Assembly (NCBI GenBank): GCA_002338505.1
Contig: DDIK01000017.1
Coordinates: 1 to 21,873 of the forward strand
DNA: 21,873 bases
Direction: 5' to 3'
From: Bacteriovorax sp. UBA1852
GTDB lineage: Bacteria > Bdellovibrionota > Bacteriovoracia > Bacteriovoracales > Bacteriovoracaceae
Of the stretch, positions 1 to 7,292 are shown one piece after another. Position numbers and translations under genes: made by a program. Positions within the stretch are counted from its first letter, which is position 1; the number at the start of each line of letters is the position of its first letter. The notes below the pieces were generated by a model. The model had not been told where the DNA came from. It did not search any database and saw only the letters and a list, made by a program, of their open reading frames with translations.

Positions 1-344
1 GTAGCAGATGGGTCGCCTTTGGGATCGATGAAAATAACCGAGTCCCCTTCTTTCATTTTTTTCTCAATTAAATTATCTATGGCGACATTCTTTCCATGGC
101 CAGTTTTACCAATGATGACAAAGTGCTTATTATAATCAAATTGGTTTAGTTCTATATCCTGTTTTCTTTTGTAAGAGTAAGCAAATCCATAGGGGTTAGT
201 TCTTTTAACAGGAAGCTCTAGGTCTTTTTCAGAGAGCTTATTGTCATAGACTTTTGGCCTTTCAAACATAAAATCATAGATGCGTGCGCCATTATCAAAG
301 AAATTATCTGACTTTTTATCAAGCCACTTGAGAGCATCGAACAT
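1..344 (-). CDS. virD4: Type IV coupling protein, VirD4/TraG/TraD family (5' part only)
   Basis: The first 114 residues are visible; the gene runs off the left edge. A P-loop, GKTGHGKN (residues 79-86), is followed about 17 residues later by a Walker B-like strand, VIFIDPKGD (103-111). The pair is typical of the inner-membrane ATPase that brings relaxase-bound DNA to a T4SS. The last Walker A residue is Asn instead of Ser/Thr. VirD4/TraG proteins often depart from the consensus here (commonly Gly), so I do not read this as inactivation. No strong membrane segment is seen in the first 75 residues, unlike classical VirD4; an N-terminal anchor may be absent or supplied by another protein. The start is the ATG at 344, 1 base after the stop of the lipoprotein gene at 346-348, with only a weak GAG-type ribosome site. 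It is the last visible gene of the T4SS operon. Family assignment is firm; the subfamily is not. Confidence 0.85.
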   Translation of the reverse strand, partial: MFDALKWLDKKSDNFFDNGARIYDFMFERPKVYDNKLSEKDLELPVKRTNPYGFAYSYKRKQDIELNQFDYNKHFVIIGKTGHGKNVAIDNLIEKKMKEGDSVIFIDPKGDPSA

Positions 345-345
345 T

Positions 346-861
346 TTACTCAACTCTCACCCCCTGCTCATAAATTTTATGTGAAGGAATAATGATTTTC
401 TTATCTCCTTTAATCATCACTCTTTTTTCTGTTTCGTACTCTTTAAAATATGGAACGACTGGCTTCACCCCAAGCTTTCTAAGCTTATCGATTTCCTTTG
501 AAGATAAGTCCTTAACCTGTACATTTGAATTTTCAATGCTCATTTCTGAAAACCCTTCTTCACCGAAATACTCATCCAAGGTCTTAACCGACTCCATGTT
601 CTTGACATCGACAGGCTTTAAATTTTTAGTTGGATTACCATCTTCATATAGATAATATCCAAGCGTTCCTGCCAATACGGCCCCAGCGACTGCTCCGATG
701 ACGGTATTAAAAGGGTCACTTTCTTTATTTGGGGATAATTCTTTACCTATGACACCACCAAGAAGTGAGCCAGTAATACTCGTATATGTAACCTGTTTTT
801 TTAGCGAGGAGCATGAAGTTAGAATGTATAGTGACAGTATTGGTACAATTTTATAGTTCAT
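346..861 (-). CDS. Glycine-zipper lipoprotein of the T4SS operon (VirB7-like position)
   Basis: This is a 171-residue lipoprotein. The N terminus is a short hydrophobic signal ending in the lipobox LTSC, so Cys17 should be lipidated and the protein exported. Residues 30-70 hold two glycine-rich hydrophobic stretches (GSLLGGVIGK and IGAVAGAVLAGTLG) in the glycine-zipper pattern of outer-membrane lipoproteins, which can pack into membranes or oligomerise. The remaining 100 residues are hydrophilic and I do not recognise them. It overlaps the 3' end of the VirB10-like gene by 11 bases and is followed 1 base later by the coupling-protein gene, so it belongs to the T4SS operon. A lipoprotein beside VirB9/VirB10 suggests an outer-membrane core role like VirB7 or TraV; that is inference from position. 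The start has an AGAGAGG ribosome site 7 bases upstream. Confidence 0.65.
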   Translation of the reverse strand: MNYKIVPILSLYILTSCSSLKKQVTYTSITGSLLGGVIGKELSPNKESDPFNTVIGAVAGAVLAGTLGYYLYEDGNPTKNLKPVDVKNMESVKTLDEYFGEEGFSEMSIENSNVQVKDLSSKEIDKLRKLGVKPVVPYFKEYETEKRVMIKGDKKIIIPSHKIYEQGVRVE

Positions 862-1600
862 AAGAAAACCTCTCTTTAAATCTAATAAATACTTTTTTAT
901 TTTTATTCACTCTAAGAATTAAGTTTCGTTCTTGTGCTCTATTTAGCATTTCATCATTTGCAGCACCAATACCACCCTGAACTCCAGAAACTACGGTGTT
1001 GCCAGCATTTACTTTGAACCTAGAGCCAACATCAGTTTGCTCTACTGAAGCAATGCCTCCTAGCATTGTCTGAAATCCTGCGGCAACCGCAGTACCGAGG
1101 ATACTTTCTTCAGAGCCATCATAGATTTCATCTGCAAGAACTCCAGGTACTTTGTACTCGTCGATAATAGAGGCACTGACTTTAAATTCATTATTCGGAG
1201 TAATTAGTTTGGTGCAAGTAAAGTCCACTCTATAGTCATACTTCTGTGCCCAGTTAACTCCCTCACATTCAAAATAACTACCTTCTGGAATTTTAAAATG
1301 ACTATCAGGATAGACAGGCAAACTAAATCTTCTTCCCGATGAAACAATATTGTCAGTTATTGTTGCGGCGAATGTCTCTAAAGAAGAGATAACAACTTTA
1401 TCCTTCTCGAAAAAAGGATTAAATTTAACAACTTTCTTCTTTTTGATAGCGGAGCTTATATTTGAAACATTATCAGACTGCCGACTCATCAGAAGCTTTT
1501 GAATATCTTCCTTTGATTTGCCTCTGTATTCTCTTGGGAGTCTTTTACTCGTAACAGCAAATACTTGAATAGATAGCGTAATTAATATGAGATACTTCAT
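851..1600 (-). CDS. virB10: VirB10/TraB-like T4SS core-complex protein
   Basis: This 249-residue protein has an N-terminal hydrophobic segment (residues 2-15), a linker, then a periplasmic domain with the order seen in the C-terminal half of VirB10/TraB/TrbI proteins: a PEGSYFECEG turn (lpaGs-type motif), a Cys-containing strand pair, SASIIDEYKVPGVLADEIYDG, a hydrophobic stretch AVAAGFQTMLGGIA resembling the antenna helices that cross the outer membrane, and a final strand block RVNKNKKVFIRFKERF. In the family this protein joins inner- and outer-membrane parts of the channel. It is much shorter than usual VirB10/TraB (roughly 380-480 residues). It lacks the long cytoplasmic and proline-rich N-terminal part and begins with what looks like a cleavable signal, so the inner-membrane link may be missing. 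The start overlaps the stop of the VirB9-like gene by 4 bases (ATGA). Confidence 0.7.
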   Translation of the reverse strand: MKYLILITLSIQVFAVTSKRLPREYRGKSKEDIQKLLMSRQSDNVSNISSAIKKKKVVKFNPFFEKDKVVISSLETFAATITDNIVSSGRRFSLPVYPDSHFKIPEGSYFECEGVNWAQKYDYRVDFTCTKLITPNNEFKVSASIIDEYKVPGVLADEIYDGSEESILGTAVAAGFQTMLGGIASVEQTDVGSRFKVNAGNTVVSGVQGGIGAANDEMLNRAQERNLILRVNKNKKVFIRFKERFSYEL

Positions 1601-2070
1601 AGGTTCACCTTTTGACCGTTAATCAAAATTGGACTCCATTTAGAAACATGCCCTTGTCCCTTGATGAACTTGTTATTAATCTTTGCGCCTTTTCCTACTT
1701 CAACAAAATAAGAGTTTTTAGACTCGTATATATTTATGCCTTTATATTTCTTTATTAATGAGCCGACTTTTCCTTTTCTAGCGTCACCCACTCTAACGGA
1801 GTCGTGATAATTATTTTTTGAGTAACTAACCTTGAACTGCTTAATGTTTCCGTCTTCAAGATAGCATGTCATGTTTGCGTCATGTCTCATTGGTACTCTT
1901 AAGAAAAGAGAAATACTTTTATTCTTTCTTCTTTTCTCCATATGAAACTGATTCTTATTGAGTGCGATGTCACAGGCCTCAATTCTCTTATCAAAATGAA
2001 TAGTTGTTACATTATTAGTTCCTAAAACCAAAGGAACAAACTCTGTTATAAAAACAAAAAAGTTTTTCAT
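1597..2070 (-). CDS. VirB9/TraK-like exported T4SS protein
   Basis: This 157-residue protein has a hydrophobic N terminus (cleavage plausible after LVLG, about residue 17) followed by a beta-rich domain. Residues 20-85 (NVTTIHFDKRIEACDIALNK, then a basic stretch, ISLFLRVPMRHDANMTCYLEDG and QFKVSYS) follow the strand pattern of the VirB9/TraK N-terminal domain, in which a Thr/Asn-containing segment precedes a strand on what the protein adds to the channel. The match is weak by eye, and position between VirB8-like and VirB10-like genes is the stronger argument. VirB9 is normally about 270-290 residues, so a C-terminal domain may be absent. The gene overlaps both neighbours by 4 bases, and GGAGG lies 4 bases before the ATG. 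It could be an unrelated periplasmic subunit. Confidence 0.5.
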   Translation of the reverse strand: MKNFFVFITEFVPLVLGTNNVTTIHFDKRIEACDIALNKNQFHMEKRRKNKSISLFLRVPMRHDANMTCYLEDGNIKQFKVSYSKNNYHDSVRVGDARKGKVGSLIKKYKGINIYESKNSYFVEVGKGAKINNKFIKGQGHVSKWSPILINGQKVNL

Positions 2071-2579
2071 AACTCCTCCCCTTTCTTAATTTGCGTTATT
2101 TCATCTCTTGCTAAGATAAGCTCACTGTAATTTGAGACCTTGTACTCAAAAGGAAATGAAGAATCTTTTTTTAGTAAAATCTTTAAGGAAACTAGCGTAT
2201 CTTGAAAGCCATCAAACTCTTTGAAAACTAGCTTACACTCATCATTATTAATCAATTCTGCACGAAGAAAGTCCTTCTTATCAAAGCCTTCAAGGTTAAA
2301 GTCTGAAAACTTGTTACTTTTTAAGTAGCTGATAAGATCATCTGTAAGAAGGAGAGACTCAGGAATTTTATTTAATATTCTCTTCGTTCCTTCGACACAT
2401 ACGTCGAGGTTAAGGTTCGTATCATTAAAAACTTGGCTTGCTCTAAAGGCGTAATGTCTTGAATGATACATCCAATAAATATTAATCGTTATAAAAATCG
2501 GTAAAATGATAAGAGTTAAAAGCTTGATTTGTCTGTTCTGCTTTTCCAACACATTTTCAAATTCGGTATGCTTAGACAT
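2067..2579 (-). CDS. VirB8/TraE-like bitopic T4SS assembly protein
   Basis: This 170-residue protein has a short charged cytoplasmic N terminus (1-18), one transmembrane helix (about 19-37, LLTLIILPIFITINIYWMY) and a periplasmic domain of about 130 residues. That topology is shared by VirB8 and TraE, which sit between the inner-membrane platform and the core complex. No diagnostic motif is visible, so the call rests on topology, size and order (after VirB6, before the VirB9- and VirB10-like genes). Two Cys residues (about 61 and 114) could pair in the periplasm. The start is well supported: AAGGAGG lies 5 bases before the ATG, which overlaps the VirB6 stop region by 8 bases, so translation is probably coupled. 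Confidence 0.6.
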   Translation of the reverse strand: MSKHTEFENVLEKQNRQIKLLTLIILPIFITINIYWMYHSRHYAFRASQVFNDTNLNLDVCVEGTKRILNKIPESLLLTDDLISYLKSNKFSDFNLEGFDKKDFLRAELINNDECKLVFKEFDGFQDTLVSLKILLKKDSSFPFEYKVSNYSELILARDEITQIKKGEEL

Positions 2580-4143
2580 CTTTACCTCCTTGGAATTGGT
2601 TACTTTTTCCTTTCATATAATTTTTTGCATGTATGTTTTTAAAATTATGGTCTTGTCTCGTTGGAGCAGAAAGCTTCTCAAAATGACTAGACACCGCTTT
2701 TGTTGTATTAACGTGCTTATCGTAGGGAAGAGATGGGACGTGCCTATCTGCATAATAAACTCTATTATTTTGCGGCGTTTCTGGGTCAAAGTTGAACTTA
2801 CTTCCCATTCTACGTTTAGAGTCATTATCTAAAGATGCCCATGTCGCACTATCGTGATGATAATAATCAACGCCCTTTTGAGGAAGTCGTCCCTTACTTG
2901 AAATACTATCAAATAACTGAGTTGACGTTTTATTTGATAATCTATCAATATTCATACTAGTAAGAGGGATGCCATCTTGGGGAACTGCTCCAAACTCAGA
3001 TTTAAAATTCGATAACGCATCCCCTCTTCTACTCATTTCTTTAATTGTATTTAGAGGTGAAGTAATAGATCGATATGCCATGAGTGCTTTTTCACTCTTT
3101 GAAAGATTTCCACTAAAAGGTGACAATCCTGTAGGTGGCTTATTATCAGTCAAGTTTGACGCCGCATTCATAAGAGAACCATGAGCAAAACCAGCGGCAG
3201 AAGCAAGAGGGGCCGCAAACCCCAATGCCTTTAAAGAAACTGCTGTTGCCGCAGTCTTTGCGACAGAGACACCAAGAACTCCCGCCGTATCCCCTGCTCC
3301 CATTCCATCGATTAGAGATTTTGATATTTTAAAAGAAGAAAAGATCATGAACATAAAGACTATTGCGAGAATTACCCCTATCATGGACAACTCATCGACA
3401 ATCTCCTTTCCTGCTATCATGGACAAGAAATTTGTCATGATAACGACAACAGGAGGAAACGTTAGACCAAAACCATAAGTTTTGAAAATTCCACTATAAA
3501 TACCTTGATACATTGGCAATATACTTAAAAGAACTTGAACATACCCAAGGGCGCAGAAAAGAAAGTAATAGACACTAAAAGATACAGATATAAAGATAAA
3601 AATACCTTTTAAAAATAATCTCAGTGAGAGCTTTGAAGAGTCTTTTCTGAATCTATCGACTTCAACTGCAAAGTCTTTTACAGAATTTAGTGCATTGACT
3701 GCTTTTTCTGCGATATGTCTTTCGATCGCCTTAATCCAACCTCTTTCATTGGTTTTTTTGAGTGAGACTTCTCCATAATTGGTTTTCGCTCCCTTACCTA
3801 TAAGACTCTTACTGCTTTCCAGTTCTTTGAGTAGAAAATTCTTATCAGAAATTAGGGAGTCTCCAATAGCACAGCCAATTTCCAAAGACGCAAAAGTTAA
3901 AAAAGGAATTATAGACATTAATAAAATGGCTCTAAAAAGAGCGAGTAATAAAGGCAAGACTTCAACCTTTATAATATATGAGCATAGTATAGCTATAATA
4001 AAGATAGACGAGATGATTCTAACATCAGTCATAGTTCCTGCTATACTTGTGTGAACATCATAAAATGCCTCTGAAAGATCAATGAGAATTGCTCCACCTA
4101 TCTCCGTCTTAAAAGGATTGATGAAGTTTGGCGTATAGCTCAT
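2572..4143 (-). CDS. virB6: VirB6/TrbL-like polytopic T4SS membrane protein
   Basis: This 523-residue protein has a hydrophobic first half with about six membrane segments (around 43-60, 64-95, 178-200, 200-222, 226-245, 255-273). An Ala/Gly-rich stretch follows (285-325), then a hydrophilic tail of about 195 residues with no membrane segment. A multi-TM N-terminal half plus a long soluble tail is the layout of extended VirB6/TrbL proteins, which form part of the inner-membrane channel and may guide substrate. The tail (KPPTGLSPFSGNLSKSEKAL onward, rich in Ser, Asn, His and Lys) is not recognised. TAATG joins the end of the VirB5-like gene to this start, with GGAG about 8 bases upstream. No frameshift is seen. 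The family call rests on topology and operon position between VirB5-like and VirB8-like genes. Confidence 0.7.
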   Translation of the reverse strand: MSYTPNFINPFKTEIGGAILIDLSEAFYDVHTSIAGTMTDVRIISSIFIIAILCSYIIKVEVLPLLLALFRAILLMSIIPFLTFASLEIGCAIGDSLISDKNFLLKELESSKSLIGKGAKTNYGEVSLKKTNERGWIKAIERHIAEKAVNALNSVKDFAVEVDRFRKDSSKLSLRLFLKGIFIFISVSFSVYYFLFCALGYVQVLLSILPMYQGIYSGIFKTYGFGLTFPPVVVIMTNFLSMIAGKEIVDELSMIGVILAIVFMFMIFSSFKISKSLIDGMGAGDTAGVLGVSVAKTAATAVSLKALGFAAPLASAAGFAHGSLMNAASNLTDNKPPTGLSPFSGNLSKSEKALMAYRSITSPLNTIKEMSRRGDALSNFKSEFGAVPQDGIPLTSMNIDRLSNKTSTQLFDSISSKGRLPQKGVDYYHHDSATWASLDNDSKRRMGSKFNFDPETPQNNRVYYADRHVPSLPYDKHVNTTKAVSSHFEKLSAPTRQDHNFKNIHAKNYMKGKSNQFQGGKDV

Positions 4144-4838
4144 TACTTCTTCTCCTGCTTTTCTATAAATGCCACATAGGCAGGAAAAGGAGTATTTATT
4201 GGCAATAGCCCATGAAACTTCATGAATTCAAATTCTTGAAAAAGTTTATTGTTATTCTCTGTTACATCTTTTGAATATTGGTATGCATAATAATTCTTAT
4301 CCTGCTCAAAAGAGTGAGCATTAGTTTCGGCATCAAAGCCATTTATTCTATTAGTTGTTCCTTGATTACCTATCAATGTAGGCTTTCCAGAACTTGCTTC
4401 CTTTAAAAGGCGCATTAGTTCTTTGAGTCTTAATTCTCTACTCTTTTTATCAAACTCATCTTTTTTTATTAGGGCGTTTACCATCCTAATTTCATTTTCA
4501 GCAAAATTAACAGACTCATCTTTCAAGGCCACACCAGTGGCAACATTATCCCTTAAGGCCTGAATGCTTTTAACATGAACCATTTCTTCTTTAATATTTG
4601 ATATTCTTTTTGCTAAGTAATAAGCATATTGCGCTTTATTTATATACTCATCTGCAACATCGTATTTTTCTTCAAGCATTTTTAATTGCTGTGAAGAGAT
4701 ATTTAAAAGGGTTCCTATTTCAACAAGTGCTTTCGTTTCAAGTCCTACAAGCTGCCATAGAGCAACATTCTCTTCACCAACAACTGCGAGGGACGATGAA
4801 GATGTTAAAAAGAGAAATATATACAACTTCTTAAACAT
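4143..4838 (-). CDS. VirB5/TrbJ-like exported T4SS protein
   Basis: From the start chosen here the protein has 231 residues and begins MFKKLYIFLFLTSSSSLA, a clear signal peptide. The ORF is open 12 codons further upstream, but the ATG at 4838 is preceded by AGAGG at good distance, overlaps the VirB4 stop (4831-4833), and puts the signal at the N terminus. The mature part is almost entirely alpha-helical, with heptad-like stretches (LEEKYDVADEYINKAQYAYY and KSRELRLKELMRLLKEA). Helical bundles like this are typical of VirB5 and TrbJ, the minor pilus subunits involved in pilus assembly or contact with the recipient. VirB5-type proteins usually follow virB4 or precede virB6, as here. Sequence similarity by eye is low, so another periplasmic helical protein is possible. 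Confidence 0.6.
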   Translation of the reverse strand: MFKKLYIFLFLTSSSSLAVVGEENVALWQLVGLETKALVEIGTLLNISSQQLKMLEEKYDVADEYINKAQYAYYLAKRISNIKEEMVHVKSIQALRDNVATGVALKDESVNFAENEIRMVNALIKKDEFDKKSRELRLKELMRLLKEASSGKPTLIGNQGTTNRINGFDAETNAHSFEQDKNYYAYQYSKDVTENNNKLFQEFEFMKFHGLLPINTPFPAYVAFIEKQEKK

Positions 4839-6687
4839 AATACTTACCTCTAACGTACAAATTAAATGCGTCACGAAATGGTAATGCTCCGTTAAGACTA
4901 TCGAGAAAATCCTTTTGCTCTAACAACTTTTCCTTTTCAGACTGAGCTAGTTCATAAATTAGTGGATCTGGATAAAGACGGAGGATTTTTTTAAAGTCAT
5001 TGGTTTTTATATAGAACTCAGAATATTCATTCTTCTTACTATCAACATCTTTAGTGATTATTTGTTTTTCTTCTTCGTTTAGAATTGGAGCTGCAATGTA
5101 GGGTTGATGAAAGTAACCTTTTCCATAGGTGTTACCAATAATTGCGTTAGAGGCGTCGGAGTTATCTCTAAATAGCTCGTTTACTTCTTGAGTGAAATAA
5201 AAGTTTGCCTCTAGTTTTTTTCTCGCAGTCTTTGCATCTGATCTTAGTGTTTCAGGTATCTCTTTTAGGTAATACCACATCTCATCATAGAAATTAGCAA
5301 TTCTATCATAATTTCGTTGCGCCAAACTACGCACAAAAAGTACATAAGCAGCAAGTAAATCCTTTGGTATTTTGTTAAAATCAAGATAGTAGATATTTGG
5401 TATTTCAATTACATCATCTGTGAAATAATCAAAAAATCTAGTAAAATAAAAAGATATATTAGCTACAGATGTTAGTTTTTTGTCGATTAAGACAATAAAA
5501 TCTTTAAATGTAACAGACAGCTCTAAATTCTCTTTAATGAGTCCATAAAGCTCTCCTCTTGAATGCTTGTCGAACTCATTTTTACCAACAATGAGTAGAA
5601 TAAACTCATAGATAAAATCAGGCTCTTTAATCAGGAAAGGATTAATTTTTTCACTAAAGGATTTAGCACCTAAGTAAGATGCAGTCTTTTCCATTGATGC
5701 TCCTAAGTCGAAGAAGCCAATAGTTATTTTATCCTTATATATCTGGTGTAAATTGAAAGCGAGATAGTTGGCCACATAGGACTTTCCTTTTCCAGATTCA
5801 CCTGTAAATAGCCAATTATAATTTGATGCTCCCACATTGAAGAAATCGATATTTACTGTTTCACCTAGCCTTGTTGAAAAAGGCACACCAACTTGATGAA
5901 TAGACTCCTTATTTAGAGGCAGAAGTCGCGCTAAGAGTTTACTATCTATTTCGAAGGAATATCTGAATGACTCACTCTCGTATAAGTCAAACTCTTTAAT
6001 AACTTTTCGAAGTGCATGTTTTTCAACTATGAAGCTATGCTTTGTCTCTCTTAAATTATGACATACATTTCTTATGTTTTCCCTTAGTTCATTTTCGGTG
6101 TTACCTCTACATATAATCCAAATCTGAGTATTAAAGTGTGATGCACGACCTTCGGCGAGGTCTCCAAGCCTACTAAAGGCTTCGTTGGCAGACCTCATAT
6201 GTTTAAGATCAGGTTTTTTTGAGGAGTTCGTGACATCTAAATGTTCGAGGTATGATGTACCAAGCTTCCTTTCAGTTACAGACACTGGTATTTTTTGATA
6301 CATAATTACATATTCTTCCGAATACGTGTCTAAGTGGAATTCTCGAATACCTGATTCTGGTAGGCCATCAAGTCTTATCAATCCCATTAGACCTGTACCT
6401 GTGTCAATCACACTCCCTCTAACACTGAGTTCTCCATCATAACTGTGAAACAGGTTTTCCAGCATTTCAAAATTATCTGTCTCAGAGGTAAAAGTATCAT
6501 GTGTCGTGAGGGTAATTAGCTTTCCTCTCATGTCCTTAGTTTTAAAAATAAGATATTTTTGATTATCAACGGAATGATTAAGAAGCTGCTCCATCTTAGA
6601 TATATGTAGAGAGCGTTCATCGTACAAGAACTGCTCGTAATCCTTCACGTTGGCCTTAGCTAAAAGAACATTATTCAAATTATTCAC
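4831..6687 (-). CDS. virB4: VirB4/TraC-family T4SS ATPase
   Basis: This is the energy-supplying ATPase of T4SS assembly and pilus formation, acting on the cytoplasmic face of the inner membrane. From the GTG used here it has 618 residues. Walker A GESGKGKS is at about 296-303 and the Walker B region FYDEMW at about 466-471, matching the DE(A/M)W motif of VirB4/TraC. A later FTQEVNELFRDN stretch fits the conserved TQ region. The N-terminal third is the family's non-ATPase domain. It is shorter than typical TraC (about 800 residues or more). The start is uncertain: TTG 6708 lies inside virB3; GTG 6687 has AGGAGG 4 bases before it; TTG 6678 has GAGAGG 8 bases before it and follows the virB3 stop at 6680-6682. 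I favour one of the last two. The 3' end overlaps the VirB5-like gene by 8 bases. Confidence 0.95.
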   Translation of the reverse strand: MNNLNNVLLAKANVKDYEQFLYDERSLHISKMEQLLNHSVDNQKYLIFKTKDMRGKLITLTTHDTFTSETDNFEMLENLFHSYDGELSVRGSVIDTGTGLMGLIRLDGLPESGIREFHLDTYSEEYVIMYQKIPVSVTERKLGTSYLEHLDVTNSSKKPDLKHMRSANEAFSRLGDLAEGRASHFNTQIWIICRGNTENELRENIRNVCHNLRETKHSFIVEKHALRKVIKEFDLYESESFRYSFEIDSKLLARLLPLNKESIHQVGVPFSTRLGETVNIDFFNVGASNYNWLFTGESGKGKSYVANYLAFNLHQIYKDKITIGFFDLGASMEKTASYLGAKSFSEKINPFLIKEPDFIYEFILLIVGKNEFDKHSRGELYGLIKENLELSVTFKDFIVLIDKKLTSVANISFYFTRFFDYFTDDVIEIPNIYYLDFNKIPKDLLAAYVLFVRSLAQRNYDRIANFYDEMWYYLKEIPETLRSDAKTARKKLEANFYFTQEVNELFRDNSDASNAIIGNTYGKGYFHQPYIAAPILNEEEKQIITKDVDSKKNEYSEFYIKTNDFKKILRLYPDPLIYELAQSEKEKLLEQKDFLDSLNGALPFRDAFNLYVRGKYYV

Positions 6688-6976
6688 CTCTCCTCCTAGA
6701 AACTGCAAGAAATTCAGAACCTCTTATCTTGTATGAGATATAGTCTTCAGCTTGGTGCTTGTGTCCGTACTTGTTTTTTAAAGCTAGTAAAATAAATAAA
6801 GGCAATATTAAGATCAAGTGAACTAGAAGCGTATAATCTTTCAAGAATTGAAAAGGCATTAGGTTAACAAAAGCAACGACAGAGCTTAGAATCATTGTAT
6901 CAAACATCGTATAACACATCGCCAGTGTTGCCTTTCGATCGCCATCATTTCTTTTTACTAGATCAAGTTGATACAC
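6680..6976 (-). CDS. virB3: VirB3/TraL-like small membrane protein
   Basis: This 98-residue protein has two hydrophobic helices (about 20-40 and 46-66) and charged ends, the size and topology of VirB3/TraL, which works with VirB4 in the inner membrane during pilus biogenesis. It lies directly between the pilin-like gene and virB4, the usual virB2-virB3-virB4 order. The start is GTG with GAGG 5 bases upstream, 2 bases after the pilin stop. The last codons carry the AGGAGGAGAGG that serves as ribosome site for virB4, so the two are probably translationally coupled. Confidence 0.75.
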   Translation of the reverse strand: MYQLDLVKRNDGDRKATLAMCYTMFDTMILSSVVAFVNLMPFQFLKDYTLLVHLILILPLFILLALKNKYGHKHQAEDYISYKIRGSEFLAVSRRRGE

Positions 6977-6978
6977 CT

Positions 6979-7260
6979 TTACCTCACAAAATAAGCAATA
7001 AGAGTTACTAAAGCTGGAGCAACAAGACCTAAGAATCCTAGAGCGGACTTCTCTTTTATTTTCTGCATCGGATTGTCGATAATTCCAAAGTTTCCAAGAA
7101 TAACAACCACAGCTATTGCTCCTGCTGTAACACCTACAATCCCTAGAGAGGCCTCCCTTAAAACCTTTGACCCAATACTTGCAACATCTAATTTCTTATA
7201 TTGCGCAAAAGTATCCATATTTATCATCAGAACCGTTAACCAAAATGATACGTTTTTCAT
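6979..7260 (-). CDS. VirB2/TrbC-like pilin
   Basis: This 93-residue protein has a signal-like N terminus (cleavage plausible after TFA, residue 19). A mature part of about 74 residues follows with two hydrophobic helices, about 40-60 and 72-91, separated by a short polar loop with Lys and Glu. This is the layout of conjugative pilins of the VirB2/TrbC group, whose processed subunits pack into the T4SS pilus. Ala/Gly-rich helices (LGIVGVTAGAIAVVVILGNF) agree. Position directly before virB3 and virB4 strengthens the call. AGGAG lies 6 bases before the ATG. It is not possible to tell by eye whether the pilin is cyclised or acetylated. Confidence 0.7.
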   Translation of the reverse strand: MKNVSFWLTVLMINMDTFAQYKKLDVASIGSKVLREASLGIVGVTAGAIAVVVILGNFGIIDNPMQKIKEKSALGFLGLVAPALVTLIAYFVR

Positions 7261-7292
7261 CTTTACTCCTTGTTTTGTATTTACCTTATTAA

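Noticed and set aside
87..110. Coupling-protein Walker A ends in Asn rather than Ser/Thr (GKTGHGKN).
   Set aside because: VirD4/TraG-type proteins commonly have a non-consensus residue at this position, so it is not evidence of a dead enzyme.
2506..2832. Plus-strand 108-codon ORF across the VirB6/VirB8 junction.
   Set aside because: Antisense to two well-placed overlapping genes with good ribosome sites.
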